Both the position numbers and the translations under genes were made by a program. The notes below the pieces were generated by a model that searched no databases, was not told where the DNA came from, and saw nothing but the letters and a program-made list of their open reading frames with translations. A DNA stretch of 19,012 nucleotides. It comes from Treponema sp. GTDB taxonomy: Bacteria; Spirochaetota; Spirochaetia; Treponematales; Treponemataceae. Of this stretch, positions 12,108-18,968 are shown piece after piece. Every line of letters starts with the position of its first letter. Positions within the stretch are counted from its first letter, which is position 1. The stretch lies in NCBI GenBank assembly GCA_016296575.1, contig JAEDJA010000036.1:1-19012 (forward strand), in the 5' to 3' direction.

Positions 12108-12527
12108 ATGGCTAGTATTAAAGACGGAATTGGAGCTGCCGGAAAAGAGCTTAGTGCATTCAAAAAGTTTATTTCACGTGGAAACGTTGTTGATATGGCT
12201 GTGGGTGTTATTATCGGTGGCGCTTTTGGAAAGATTGTAACAAGTCTTGTAAATGATATTGTTATGCCTCTTATTGGACTTTTAATTGGTGGACTGGATT
12301 TTTCTGCAATGGCAGTTACAATTGGTGAATCAAAAATCGCCTATGGAAATTTCATCCAGACTATCGTGGATTTCCTAATTATTGCAATCTGTATTTTTTC
12401 AGTAATCCGACTTTTCGAAAAATTCAAGAAGAAGGAAGAAGCAAAACCAGCAGAACCAGCTCCAGTTATTAAATCTGATGAAGCTGTTCTTCTTGAAGAA
12501 ATCCGTGATCTGCTTAAACAGCGCTAA
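12108..12527 (+). CDS. mscL: large-conductance mechanosensitive channel MscL
   Basis: This 139-aa protein is a typical MscL subunit of the inner membrane. The first transmembrane helix and pore segment is GNVVDMAVGVIIGGAFGKIV with the conserved glycine/alanine face, followed by TSLVNDIVMPLIG; the second helix is FLIIAICIFSVIRLFEKF. The cytoplasmic end has KKKEEAKPAEPAP and a C-terminal helix VLLEEIRDLLKQR. MscL forms a pentameric pore that opens under membrane tension to release solutes after osmotic downshock. The ATG at 12108 is chosen over one at 12096 because GGAGG lies 5 nt upstream of it. The next gene follows after 27 nt and may be co-transcribed. Confidence 0.97.
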   Translation: MASIKDGIGAAGKELSAFKKFISRGNVVDMAVGVIIGGAFGKIVTSLVNDIVMPLIGLLIGGLDFSAMAVTIGESKIAYGNFIQTIVDFLIIAICIFSVIRLFEKFKKKEEAKPAEPAPVIKSDEAVLLEEIRDLLKQR

Positions 12528-12554
12528 TTATTAAATTTTTTTTGGAGTGAACTA

Positions 12555-13604
12555 ATGATTTTTGGAGTTTTACTTAGTCTGTGTATCGCCGTTCCTTCCT
12601 GGTTTTTGGGAAAAGCATTTCCTGTGATTGGTGGCCCTGTTATTGCTATCCTTCTTGGTATGATTATTACACTGTTCCTAAAAAATAAGGCTCCTTTTGA
12701 TAAAGGACTTAAGTTCACTTCAAAAAAAGTGCTGCAGTGGTCAGTTATTCTTCTTGGATTTGGAATGAATCTGGGTGTAGTTGCAAAAACGGGCGCTCAG
12801 TCACTTCCAATCATTTTATCTACAATTTCAGTTTCCTTGATTCTGGCATTTCTTTTGAGTAAAGCATTCAATATGCCGGGTAAAATTGCAACTTTGGTAG
12901 GTGTAGGTTCATCAATCTGCGGTGGGTCTGCCATTGCCGCAACTGCTCCGGTAATTCAAGCAGATGATGAAGAAGTGGCTCAGGCAATCAGCGTAATCTT
13001 CTTTTTTAATGTACTAGCCGCCCTTATTTTTCCAAGCTTTGGCCGATTTTTAGGTTTTACCACAGACAGCGGTGAAGCTTTTGGAATTTTTGCGGGAACT
13101 GCGGTAAATGACACATCTTCTGTAACAGCCTGCGCTTCTACCTGGGACAATCTTTTTAATCTGGGAAGCGAAACTTTGGATAAGGCTGTAACTGTAAAAC
13201 TAACACGTACCCTTGCAATCATTCCTATTACACTGGTGCTGGCATTCATTCAGACACGCAAGCAGAAAAAGGAAGCTGGTTCAGAAGATGTGAAATCAAC
13301 TTTCAGCCTGAAAAAAATCTTTCCATTCTTCATACTTTATTTTGTGCTGGCTTCTCTTATTACAACAATGGTTTACCAGTTTGTGCCTGCGGGAGATGCC
13401 CTGGATTTTTTCAAATCTGCATTCAGTTTTTTGAAAAATGTTAGTAAATTTATGATTATTATGGCTATGGCCGCAATCGGTTTGAATACCAACGTGATTA
13501 AACTGGTGAAAACCGGCTGGAAACCTCTCCTTTTGGGATTCTGCTGCTGGACTGGCATTACAGTTACAAGTCTTGTTATGCAGAAACTGACTGGTATTTG
13601 GTAA
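12555..13604 (+). CDS. YeiH/UPF0324-family putative transporter (sulfate exporter-like)
   Basis: This 349-aa integral membrane protein has about ten hydrophobic helices and matches the YeiH family. The family signature VGVGSSICGGSAIAATAPVI at about 115-134, followed by DDEEVAQAISVIFFFN, is clear, as is GIFAGTAVNDTSSVTAC in the middle. Members are annotated as putative sulfate exporters, on limited evidence, and the substrate here is unknown. GGAG lies 9 nt before the ATG. The gene follows mscL closely on the same strand. No terminator with a T tract is seen in the 80 nt after its stop. Confidence 0.88.
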   Translation: MIFGVLLSLCIAVPSWFLGKAFPVIGGPVIAILLGMIITLFLKNKAPFDKGLKFTSKKVLQWSVILLGFGMNLGVVAKTGAQSLPIILSTISVSLILAFLLSKAFNMPGKIATLVGVGSSICGGSAIAATAPVIQADDEEVAQAISVIFFFNVLAALIFPSFGRFLGFTTDSGEAFGIFAGTAVNDTSSVTACASTWDNLFNLGSETLDKAVTVKLTRTLAIIPITLVLAFIQTRKQKKEAGSEDVKSTFSLKKIFPFFILYFVLASLITTMVYQFVPAGDALDFFKSAFSFLKNVSKFMIIMAMAAIGLNTNVIKLVKTGWKPLLLGFCCWTGITVTSLVMQKLTGIW

Positions 13605-13683
13605 ATTTCAAAAAAAATCTTTTCCCAGGATTTGTAAACAAGGAATTACTGCTTTTATAGAGAAAAATTTCTGTATTTTTTTA

Positions 13684-13712
13684 TGGACAAATGGGATTTT
13701 ATCTAGTATAAT
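13684..13712 (+). promoter_or_regulatory. promoter of the glycogen-binding-domain gene
   Basis: TGGACA (13684-13689), 17-nt spacer, TATAAT (13707-13712): near-consensus sigma-70 boxes, 57 nt upstream of the ATG at 13770. Confidence 0.7.
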
Positions 13713-13769
13713 ACCCTTGCATTAGTAAAGATTTTAGAGATTTTAAATTAATTTAAGAAGAGGTGTTTT

Positions 13770-14087
13770 ATGTCACTTAAGAAAAGTTTTTCAAAAGATA
13801 AAAAGAAATGCAATGTTACTTTTACTGTATCACCTGAAGCTGCACAGGGTGCCTCAAAAATCAATATTGCCGGCGACTTTAACAGTTGGAGTAGCACAGA
13901 TACACCACTGAAAAAGGCCAAAGACGGTTCTTTTTCAGTAAAAATTGAACTTGATGCAGATAAAGAATATCAGTTCCGCTACCTTTTGGACGGATACAAA
14001 TGGGAAAATGATTGGAATGCCGATAAATACATTCCTGCCCCATATTCAAATGCCGATAACTCGGTAGTTGTAACAAAAGCAAAATAA
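13770..14087 (+). CDS. stand-alone glycogen-recognition (CBM48/isoamylase N-terminal-like) protein
   Basis: This 105-aa protein is almost entirely one carbohydrate-binding domain of the AMPK-beta/CBM48 type: KCNVTFTVSPEAAQGASKIN, then the signature IAGDFNSWS, and DKEYQFRYLLDGYKWENDW followed by a Y-x-PAPYSNADNSVV end. The conserved tryptophans and the YLLDG turn that bind alpha-glucan are present. There is no catalytic domain, so it probably works as a small glycogen- or starch-binding accessory protein in the cytoplasm; no signal peptide is seen. AGAGG precedes the ATG by 8 nt. It has its own promoter and is followed by the tRNA gene. Confidence 0.87.
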   Translation: MSLKKSFSKDKKKCNVTFTVSPEAAQGASKINIAGDFNSWSSTDTPLKKAKDGSFSVKIELDADKEYQFRYLLDGYKWENDWNADKYIPAPYSNADNSVVVTKAK

Positions 14088-14107
14088 GAAAAATAAGAAA
14101 TAAACCC

Positions 14108-14136
14108 TTGACTCTTTTTTGTTAAGGGTTTATAAT
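14108..14136 (+). promoter_or_regulatory. promoter of the tRNA gene
   Basis: TTGACT (14108-14113), 17-nt spacer, TATAAT (14131-14136), 15 nt before the tRNA 5' end. The boxes are embedded in an inverted repeat AAACCCTT/AAGGGTTT (14102-14109 with 14124-14131), so the same DNA could also end the upstream transcript. Confidence 0.75.
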
Positions 14137-14151
14137 ATTTCAACATTACGA

Positions 14152-14224
14152 CGCGGGGTAGAGCAGTTGGCAGCTCGTCGGGCTCATAACCCGGAGGCCG
14201 CAGGTTCGAGTCCTGCCCCCGCTA
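14152..14224 (+). tRNA. initiator tRNA-Met (CAT)
   Basis: A complete 73-nt cloverleaf folds: acceptor CGCGGGG/CCCCGCT with the first pair C1-T72 unpaired, D stem GAGC/GCTC, anticodon stem TCGGG/CCCGG with the run of three G-C pairs, anticodon CAT at 14185-14187, and T arm GCAGG-TTCGAGT-CCTGC. The unpaired first position and the GGG/CCC anticodon stem are hallmarks of the initiator. CCA is not encoded. An integrase gene starts 131 nt downstream, so the tRNA is a likely attachment site. Confidence 0.97.
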
Positions 14225-14228
14225 TCAA

Positions 14229-14257
14229 GCTAAATCCTTGTGTTATAAGGGTTTAGC
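14229..14257. terminator. hairpin after the tRNA
   Basis: GCTAAATCCTT (14229-14239) pairs with AAGGGTTTAGC (14247-14257), with one G-T pair. There is no T tract, so it may aid tRNA 3' processing or be an integrase arm or core-site structure rather than a classical terminator. The arms resemble those of the repeat before the tRNA (14102-14131). Confidence 0.4.
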
Positions 14258-14355
14258 ACACTACCAAAACCTAACAAAGTAAGGCTTAGCGTAGAAATCA
14301 CATCTAATTTAAACTACGGTTTTAAACCAAGGTTTTTGTTGCAAAGTGAGGTTCT

Positions 14356-15632
14356 ATGGCTAAGCCTTATTTTTTATTTAAAATGCCTTCTGGTATTTGG
14401 TATGCCAGATTGCAGCTTTCCGATGGCACTCAGACAAACAACAAATCGACAGGATGCAGAGACAGAGCATCCGCTGAACGTGTTGCTATGGGCTGGGTTG
14501 TAAACAACAACATTCCAAGCAGAATCAATTCCGCAGAAGAGAATCAGAAGAAATTACGACTGGATAAAATGACGGTCCTCAATTCTCTTAGAACAATGGA
14601 AATGGATCGTGAAGATGTACAGACAATCATCAAGGTCCTGAAGGAACGTAACTTCATTCATTCTGCAGTCTTAATGGCAAGTCCAGAAAGTAAACCAATT
14701 GATGAATACATCAGTGAGTTCTGGGCTTTTGAATCATCTCCTTACATCAAAGAAAAGAAGCTTAAAGGACAATCAATTCACCGGGATTATTGTGAAGCAA
14801 TGCTTATGAGAGCAACTAAATACTGGTTGCCACATGTTTCTGGTAAGCCGGTTGGTTGTATTACTCATGAAGATGTAACTGCCCTATTCGATGATGAAGA
14901 AGTTCTTAAACTTGCACCAAAAACAATCAACTCTGTTGTAAGTTCAGTGACAATTCCTTTGAAATGGGCATATTTCCATAAGCTTACAGAAATCAACTGT
15001 TTTGACGGTATTATCAAATGTTCACAGAAATCTAAAAAGCGTGAAATCCTTACAATGGAACAGGCTGCTGCAGTTTTTGCATCTGAATGGGATAACGACA
15101 CTGCCAAACTTGCCAATGCAGTGGCATTCTACACAGGCATGCGTGCAGGAGAAGTTGCGGCTCTTCGTTTTGAAGATATTGGTGTGGACCGGCTTTATGT
15201 AAGACATTCCTGGAGACCTAGTGAAGGAATTAAGGAATGAAAGGATTTGTTTTCTGGGGATTAACAGAAGAACATCCAACTGATCCTAAAAACTGGCTTA
15301 AGTTCCTTAGACGGGTTTTAGAAAATATTGGTTATTCTGAGCCAGACAAAATCACCTTCCATGCATGGCGACATTTGTGGTGCAGCCGTATGAGTGATGA
15401 AATTGCTGATAAACGTGTTCTTATGACAAGTTCAGGACACAAAACTGAAGCAATGCTTGATCACTATGCAGCACACATGGAACAGGAAAGAGCACTGGAA
15501 AAACTTCGTGCTACAGAAGAAAAACTGTTACTCCCAATTCTTGGATTTGACAAAGAAGATTCAGAGATTATTGATGCAGAAGTTAAACTCCTTCCTGAAG
15601 ATAATGATGAAAAAAAAGAGGATTGCGAATAA
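14356..15632 (+). pseudogene. tyrosine recombinase (integrase) with internal deletion and frame break
   Basis: The first part (14356-15240, 294 aa) has the arm- and core-binding regions and the first catalytic arginine, R263 in FYTGMRAGEVAALR. It ends at a TGA overlapping the ATG of the second part (15237-15632, 131 aa), which has the HxxR motif FHAWRH, the later His in SGHKTEAM and the nucleophile tyrosine in LDHYAAH. Between HSWRPSEGIK and GFVFWG a family member would normally have some tens of residues including the beta-hairpin with the catalytic Lys. Their absence plus the frame change means the protein is not active unless complemented. GTGAGG precedes the first ATG. Position beside the tRNA fits an integrated element's end. 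Confidence 0.85.
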
Positions 15633-15651
15633 AACGTAATCAAACAATTAA

Positions 15652-15693
15652 AGCCTGACATTAGTCGGGCTATTTTCGTTTTTGCAACGAAAA
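15652..15693. terminator. two hairpins after the integrase gene
   Basis: AGCCTGAC (15652-15659)/GTCGGGCT (15664-15671) is an 8-bp stem with a 4-nt loop, followed by ATTTTCG with a short T run. TTTTCGTT (15673-15680)/AACGAAAA (15686-15693) follows at once. The first is a plausible terminator of the integrase transcript. Confidence 0.55.
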
Positions 15694-15703
15694 CTTTGGA
15701 GAT

Positions 15704-15794
15704 GTTCTAAAAATTACATCCATGTAATTTTTAGAACTACAGTTTGATAAATCAAACTGTAGATTCAGCACATTCTGTGCTGCCGCTTACGCGG
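15704..15794. repeat. array of four contiguous perfect hairpins
   Basis: Four perfect stems tile the DNA almost without gaps. They are a 16-bp stem with a CC loop (15704-15719/15722-15737), a 12-bp stem with an AA loop (15737-15748/15751-15762), a 7-bp stem with a TTC loop (15766-15772/15776-15782) and CCGC-TTAC-GCGG (15783-15794). The array ends shortly before the ribosome site of the ParB-like gene. Two-base loops in long perfect stems are unusual for RNA and suggest cruciform- or single-strand-acting DNA, or layered palindromic insertions. Confidence 0.75.
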
Positions 15795-15814
15795 AGTATT
15801 AGAGGAAATGAATT

Positions 15815-16466
15815 ATGAATATTTTTGGAATTAAGAATAAAAAGGCAAACGATAAAGACAACGCAAAAATTAAACTGGTTGAAGTTTCTCAGCTTCATTT
15901 TGACAGAGACTTTAAGAATGTATTCCAGCAGGAAAATGATAAGGTCACTGAAATTGCAAATGATATGATTGCTAACGGATTTGATAAATCCCGCCCTATC
16001 ATTGTTACTGAGGCTTATATTATTGTTGATGGACATAGTCGCTTTATGGCCGCAAAGAAAGCTGATACTGCATTGCTTGAGAAAATACAAACTGGAGCAG
16101 TATCGATTAACAAAGCACATGTGCCTAAAATCGAAAAACCGTTAAAAAACAAACCGATAGGGTTGTTTTAGGTTTATCGAAAAAAATGGCTGAGGCGAGA
16201 TTTATCGAGCCATGATTAAGGCTGCTGAGGCTAAGAAGAAAGCTGGTGAAACTGTTGTGGAAGAGGAAACAGCATCAAACACAGGGAAAGGTATTAATCA
16301 GGACTCTTTCAAGCTTGGTGTTTTGTTTGTGTTATCTGAATTGGAAAAAGGTCGAAAGAAAGGACAGATTCTTAAGGATAAGCGGATTGCTAAACTGGAG
16401 CTTGGGGAATTGAATCTTTCAGAAGAAGATGTGGCTAGAATTTCTCAGAGATTTGGGATTGCTTAA
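15815..16466 (+). pseudogene. ParB-like partition protein, damaged
   Basis: The first part (15815-16171) begins MNIFGIKNKKANDKDNAKIK and has the ParB N-terminal core with IIVDGHSRFMAAKKA. It then jumps to DTALLEKIQTGAVSINKA, a segment that in relatives lies after a helix-turn-helix region of some 65 residues, so a central deletion is likely. The frame then breaks: another frame reads DRVVLGLSKKMAEARFIE near 16153-16207, and a third reads AAEAKKKAGETVVEEE to a stop at 16466. This implies two single-base losses, near 16153 and near 16209. GAGGAAA precedes the ATG. DNA partition for the element is the presumed original role; the current product is probably non-functional. Confidence 0.75.
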
Positions 16467-16472
16467 CTATTT

Positions 16473-16579
16473 AAGTAAATATACACACATCTTCTTTATA
16501 TGTGAGTATTTACTTGAATTTTAATTTCCTTCATATTAAACTAAATATACACACAATAATATTATCGTGTGTATATTTA
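16473..16579. promoter_or_regulatory. two inverted repeats, probable AbiEi operators
   Basis: The first repeat is imperfect (AAGTAAAT at 16473-16480 against ATTTACTT at 16508-16515, with ACACAT/ATGTG inside). The second is a perfect 13-bp pair, TAAATATACACAC (16542-16554) and GTGTGTATATTTA (16567-16579). Both contain the AAATATACACAC sequence. AbiEi antitoxins are known to repress their operon by binding inverted repeats in the promoter, which fits this location. Confidence 0.65.
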
Positions 16580-16595
16580 CTAAAGGAATACTTTT

Positions 16596-17138
16596 ATGAT
16601 TATTAGTTATAAAGAGTGTCTAAAGCAATTTGGTTCTGACTATAAAATCAAAAATCTTCTAAAAGAAAACAAAATCTATAAGATTCAAGATGGAATTTAC
16701 TCTACAGAACAGTATGTTTCAGATATCGAGGTGATTACCGTAAAGTATCCGGAAGCAATTTATACAATGGATAGTGCTTTCTATTTCTATGGGCTAACTG
16801 ATGTTATCCCAGAGGTTCATTACATTTCCACAAAAAGAAATGCCACTCGTATTCATGATGACAATATCAAACAAAGTTTTATGGAAAATGCAATATTTGA
16901 TCTCGGAAAAACTGAAATTGAATATCAGGGAGATAAAATCCAGATTTACAATCAAGAACGAATGCTGATAGAACTTATCCGACATAAAAATAAACTACCT
17001 TTAGATTATTACAAGGAAATCATTAATAATTATCGAACCAAAATAAACGAATTGGATTTTGGAAAAATAAGCGAATATGCCGAACATTTCAAAATGAAAC
17101 AAACAATAATGAACACAATTCAAATGGAAGTACTATGA
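16596..17138 (+). CDS. AbiEi-type antitoxin and transcriptional regulator, orphan
   Basis: This 180-aa protein begins MIISYKECLKQFGSDYKIKN, followed by LLKENKIYKIQDGIYSTEQY, the winged-helix start of AbiEi-family antitoxins. The remaining part (YPEAIYTMDSAFYFYGLTDV onward, with ERMLIELIRHKNKLPLDYYK) is the conserved C-terminal domain. In type IV AbiE systems this protein counters the AbiEii nucleotidyltransferase toxin and represses the operon. AAGGA precedes the ATG. The next gene starts in an ATGA overlap, the normal layout, but it is cut after ten codons, so the antitoxin stands alone. Two inverted repeats upstream are likely operators. Confidence 0.82.
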   Translation: MIISYKECLKQFGSDYKIKNLLKENKIYKIQDGIYSTEQYVSDIEVITVKYPEAIYTMDSAFYFYGLTDVIPEVHYISTKRNATRIHDDNIKQSFMENAIFDLGKTEIEYQGDKIQIYNQERMLIELIRHKNKLPLDYYKEIINNYRTKINELDFGKISEYAEHFKMKQTIMNTIQMEVL

Positions 17139-17167
17139 TATTAAGAGAAGAAATTAAAAGCCATTAA
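17135..17167 (+). pseudogene. remnant of an AbiEii-type toxin gene, 10 codons
   Basis: The frame MILREEIKSH ends at TAA. Its ATG overlaps the TGA of the AbiEi gene, the usual coupling of AbiEi and AbiEii. No continuation of the toxin is seen before the rhodanese gene end at 17190, so the toxin was lost by deletion. The identity rests on position and overlap rather than on motifs. Confidence 0.5.
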
Positions 17168-17189
17168 ACGAAGCGTGGCTTGACCAGAC

Positions 17190-17594
17190 TTATTTCTCCA
17201 TCGGTCCGTTATACGAAATAATCCCGCCAATTTCAATTACATTTGTATAACCAAAATCAATCAACTTCTGGCTGCTTTCTTTTGATCTTCTTCCTGAACG
17301 GCAGTAAACATAAATGGATTGAGACTTATTTTTAAGAAGTTTCTCTGCATCCTGTTTTGTAAAGGTTTCGTTTGTAAGCTGAAGAGCCCCTGGGATATGG
17401 CCGGCCGCAAATTCTTCAGGAGTTCTTACATCAAGAAGAATAAAATCTTTATCGCTTGCCATAAGCTTTAAGCCTTCTTCCATGGAAACAGATTTAAATG
17501 TATTCACTTTGGCCTCCTTTGGTTTTGCTTCTTTTGCTTTACAAGAAGTTAGAAAGAGAATTGAAATCAAACTAAACAGAATTGCTTTCTTCAT
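17190..17594 (-). CDS. rhodanese-domain lipoprotein
   Basis: This 134-aa protein has a lipoprotein signal MKKAILFSLISILFLTSC with C18 as the lipid attachment residue and a Lys/Glu linker. It then has one complete rhodanese domain: FILLDVRTPEEFAAGHIPGA at about 51-70 and the active loop YCRSGRRS with the catalytic C98. It should sit outside the cytoplasmic membrane and handle sulfane sulfur or act as a thiol redox partner. It is on the minus strand between two plus-strand blocks of the element. It may be a host gene left at the junction or cargo; the sequence does not decide this. No strong ribosome site is visible. Confidence 0.85.
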   Translation of the reverse strand: MKKAILFSLISILFLTSCKAKEAKPKEAKVNTFKSVSMEEGLKLMASDKDFILLDVRTPEEFAAGHIPGALQLTNETFTKQDAEKLLKNKSQSIYVYCRSGRRSKESSQKLIDFGYTNVIEIGGIISYNGPMEK

Positions 17595-17782
17595 AAAAAT
17601 CTTTTAAGCACCTTTCAAAAACATTATAACATATTTGAAAATTTAAATTCCCCCTAACGCAATTCTGCGTACTACCCTATGGCAAAAAATTGCTTTTACC
17701 TGATGCAAAAAACTGCGCAGAGAATATTACAAGAAGTTAGTTTTAAAAGGTTAATATTAATCAGAATTTTCCCATTTTCTTT

Positions 17783-17824
17783 ATGTGTACCCAAAAGGGT
17801 TAAATGTGTACCAAAATACCCCAA
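17783..17824 (+). repeat. pair of 21-bp direct repeats starting ATGTGTACC
   Basis: ATGTGTACC occurs at 17783-17791 and 17804-17812, 21 bp apart; the following bases CCAAAA and AAAATA are also similar. The period equals that of the repeats at 17938-18000. It may be part of the same replication or regulatory region. No gene is visible from 17595 to 18119. Confidence 0.5.
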
Positions 17825-17937
17825 TATTGGACATTTTTTTATTGAATGTGGTATATCTTTTCAATTTCTCTAATTGTATCCTAGTGCATGTAAGCAGATT
17901 TAAGTGAAAGTAACTGAATCGCGAAATTCTAAAAAAA

Positions 17938-18000
17938 GGGAATGGAATTCGTTAAAAAGGGAATGAAAAAGTCAAATTTGGGAATGAAATTCTTAAATTT
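17938..18000 (+). repeat. three 21-bp iteron-like tandem repeats, possible replication origin
   Basis: GGGAATG begins units at 17938, 17959 and 17980, exactly 21 bp apart. Units one and three also share AATTC and a T/A-rich end. A decayed half-copy (GAAATTCT at the equivalent phase) lies at 17917-17937. An AT-rich stretch follows, then an excisionase-like gene and a replication-initiator-like gene. Phased repeats of about 21 bp next to an initiator gene are the pattern of iteron origins; the function is inferred. Confidence 0.65.
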
Positions 18001-18119
18001 GTGGGTTTTAAATTTTATTACCGGCTTTTATTCTTAAATCATAACTGAAGTTATTGAAAGCCAGTTGGTCCGGAACATCAGGCTTCAGAATTCAGAAAAA
18101 ACTAAATTAGGAAATGCAT

Positions 18120-18392
18120 ATGAAGAATGACAAATCAATGATTGTGGAGCTTCCACAGAAAACACTTTTTACACGTGCAGAAGTTGCTGCAATTCTTTCA
18201 ATTGGCTTGAGTACTCTGGACAGTTGTGTCAGTGAAGAAGAGTTACCAAGAGTAAGACTTTCTAAACGAGTTTTGATTTCTCGCGGTGATCTTGAAGTTT
18301 ATATTTTGAATCATCGTTGTACTGGTGGAGTAAAAAATACTTATCCAGAAAGTGCAAAAATCAAACTTGAAGTACCAGGAGGAGTTGCTTAA
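18120..18392 (+). CDS. helix-turn-helix protein, excisionase-like
   Basis: This 90-aa protein contains a MerR/excisionase-type HTH: LFTRAEVAAILSIGLSTLDS, then CVSEEELPRVRLSKRVLIS and RGDLEVYILNH. Such proteins on integrated elements serve as excisionases or regulators. The ATG at 18120 is preferred to one at 18114 because AGGA at 18109-18112 then has a workable 7-nt spacing. The C-terminal 25 residues show no recognised domain. The next gene overlaps its stop by one base, so they are co-translated. Confidence 0.75.
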   Translation: MKNDKSMIVELPQKTLFTRAEVAAILSIGLSTLDSCVSEEELPRVRLSKRVLISRGDLEVYILNHRCTGGVKNTYPESAKIKLEVPGGVA

Positions 18393-18589
18393 TGAATGAA
18401 AATGTTTTTGTTGCCGCTTTGCAGGAAATCAATAATCATCCTGTAAGATTTGGGGAATGCACCATCACATTCACATTCCATGATGGAAGGTTGCAATTTT
18501 ACACAGTTCAAACATCAGAACGTAAAAATGTAGCAAACATCAAATCCAATATTGGAGAAACAAACTATCAGAATGGAAAATCAGCATGA
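18392..18589 (+). CDS. small hypothetical protein, possibly DUF2292/YezD-like
   Basis: This 65-aa protein begins MNENVFVAALQEINNHPVRF and has a core GECTITFTFHDGRLQFYTVQ followed by TSERK. The pattern of a short helix, paired strands with an HDG turn and a T-x-E/R-K end recalls the small DUF2292 (YezD) family, whose role is unknown. The match is weak and from memory. GGAGGAG lies 8 nt before the ATG, which overlaps the stop of the upstream HTH gene. The 3' end overlaps the next reading frame by 17 nt. Confidence 0.55.
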   Translation: MNENVFVAALQEINNHPVRFGECTITFTFHDGRLQFYTVQTSERKNVANIKSNIGETNYQNGKSA

Positions 18590-18968
18590 GAACAAAAATG
18601 ACAATTCTCACTACTTCATTCTGATTCCTTCCGAGGTTTTGAGAATGTCAGAACTTTCGGAAGGAGCAAAACTGTTGTACGGAGAAATCTTAGCTCTTTC
18701 TAAAAAAGAAAAATATTGTTTTGCAAATAATGATTATTTCATAAATCTGAATGGAGTAAGCAAAAGAACTATAGTTTCCAGAATAAAGGAACTAAAAGAT
18801 CATAAACTTATTCGTACAGAAGTTTTCAGAAATAAGAATCAGCAGGTGGAAAAAAGAAACATTTATGTTTTAATGGATTATTCAAATCGTAACGTGACGG
18901 TTGAAAATAACCACCAAATGAGACTGTCCGAAAACTTGAAGAAAATCAAAAAAAATGCGACAGTGTGA
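18573..18968 (+). CDS. replication-initiator-like helix-turn-helix protein
   Basis: This 131-aa protein has a winged-helix region typical of the N-terminus of plasmid/phage replication initiators: SHYFILIPSEVLRMSELSEG, then AKLLYGEILALSKKEKYCFA and NDYFINLNGVSKRTIVSRIK, followed by ELKDHKLIRTEVF. The ATG at 18573 is chosen over a TTG at 18552. Usual relatives are longer, and the frame ends soon after an eight-A run at 18948-18955, so the protein may be truncated by slippage. It lies downstream of the iteron-like repeats at 17938-18000, which supports a role in replicating the element. The window ends 44 nt after its stop. Confidence 0.7.
   Translation: MENQHENKNDNSHYFILIPSEVLRMSELSEGAKLLYGEILALSKKEKYCFANNDYFINLNGVSKRTIVSRIKELKDHKLIRTEVFRNKNQQVEKRNIYVLMDYSNRNVTVENNHQMRLSENLKKIKKNATV

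Noticed and set aside
14101..14131. Rho-independent terminator after the glycogen-binding gene
   Set aside because: The stem AAACCCTT/AAGGGTTT is not followed by a T tract, and the same bases form a good promoter for the tRNA; a terminator role is possible but not supported.
14152..14224. Elongator tRNA-Met or tRNA-Ile2
   Set aside because: The unpaired first acceptor position and the three consecutive G-C pairs in the anticodon stem indicate the initiator tRNA.
17679..17873. Plus-strand frame of 64 codons
   Set aside because: It crosses the ATGTGTACC repeats, has unusual composition and no ribosome site; the region looks like control DNA.
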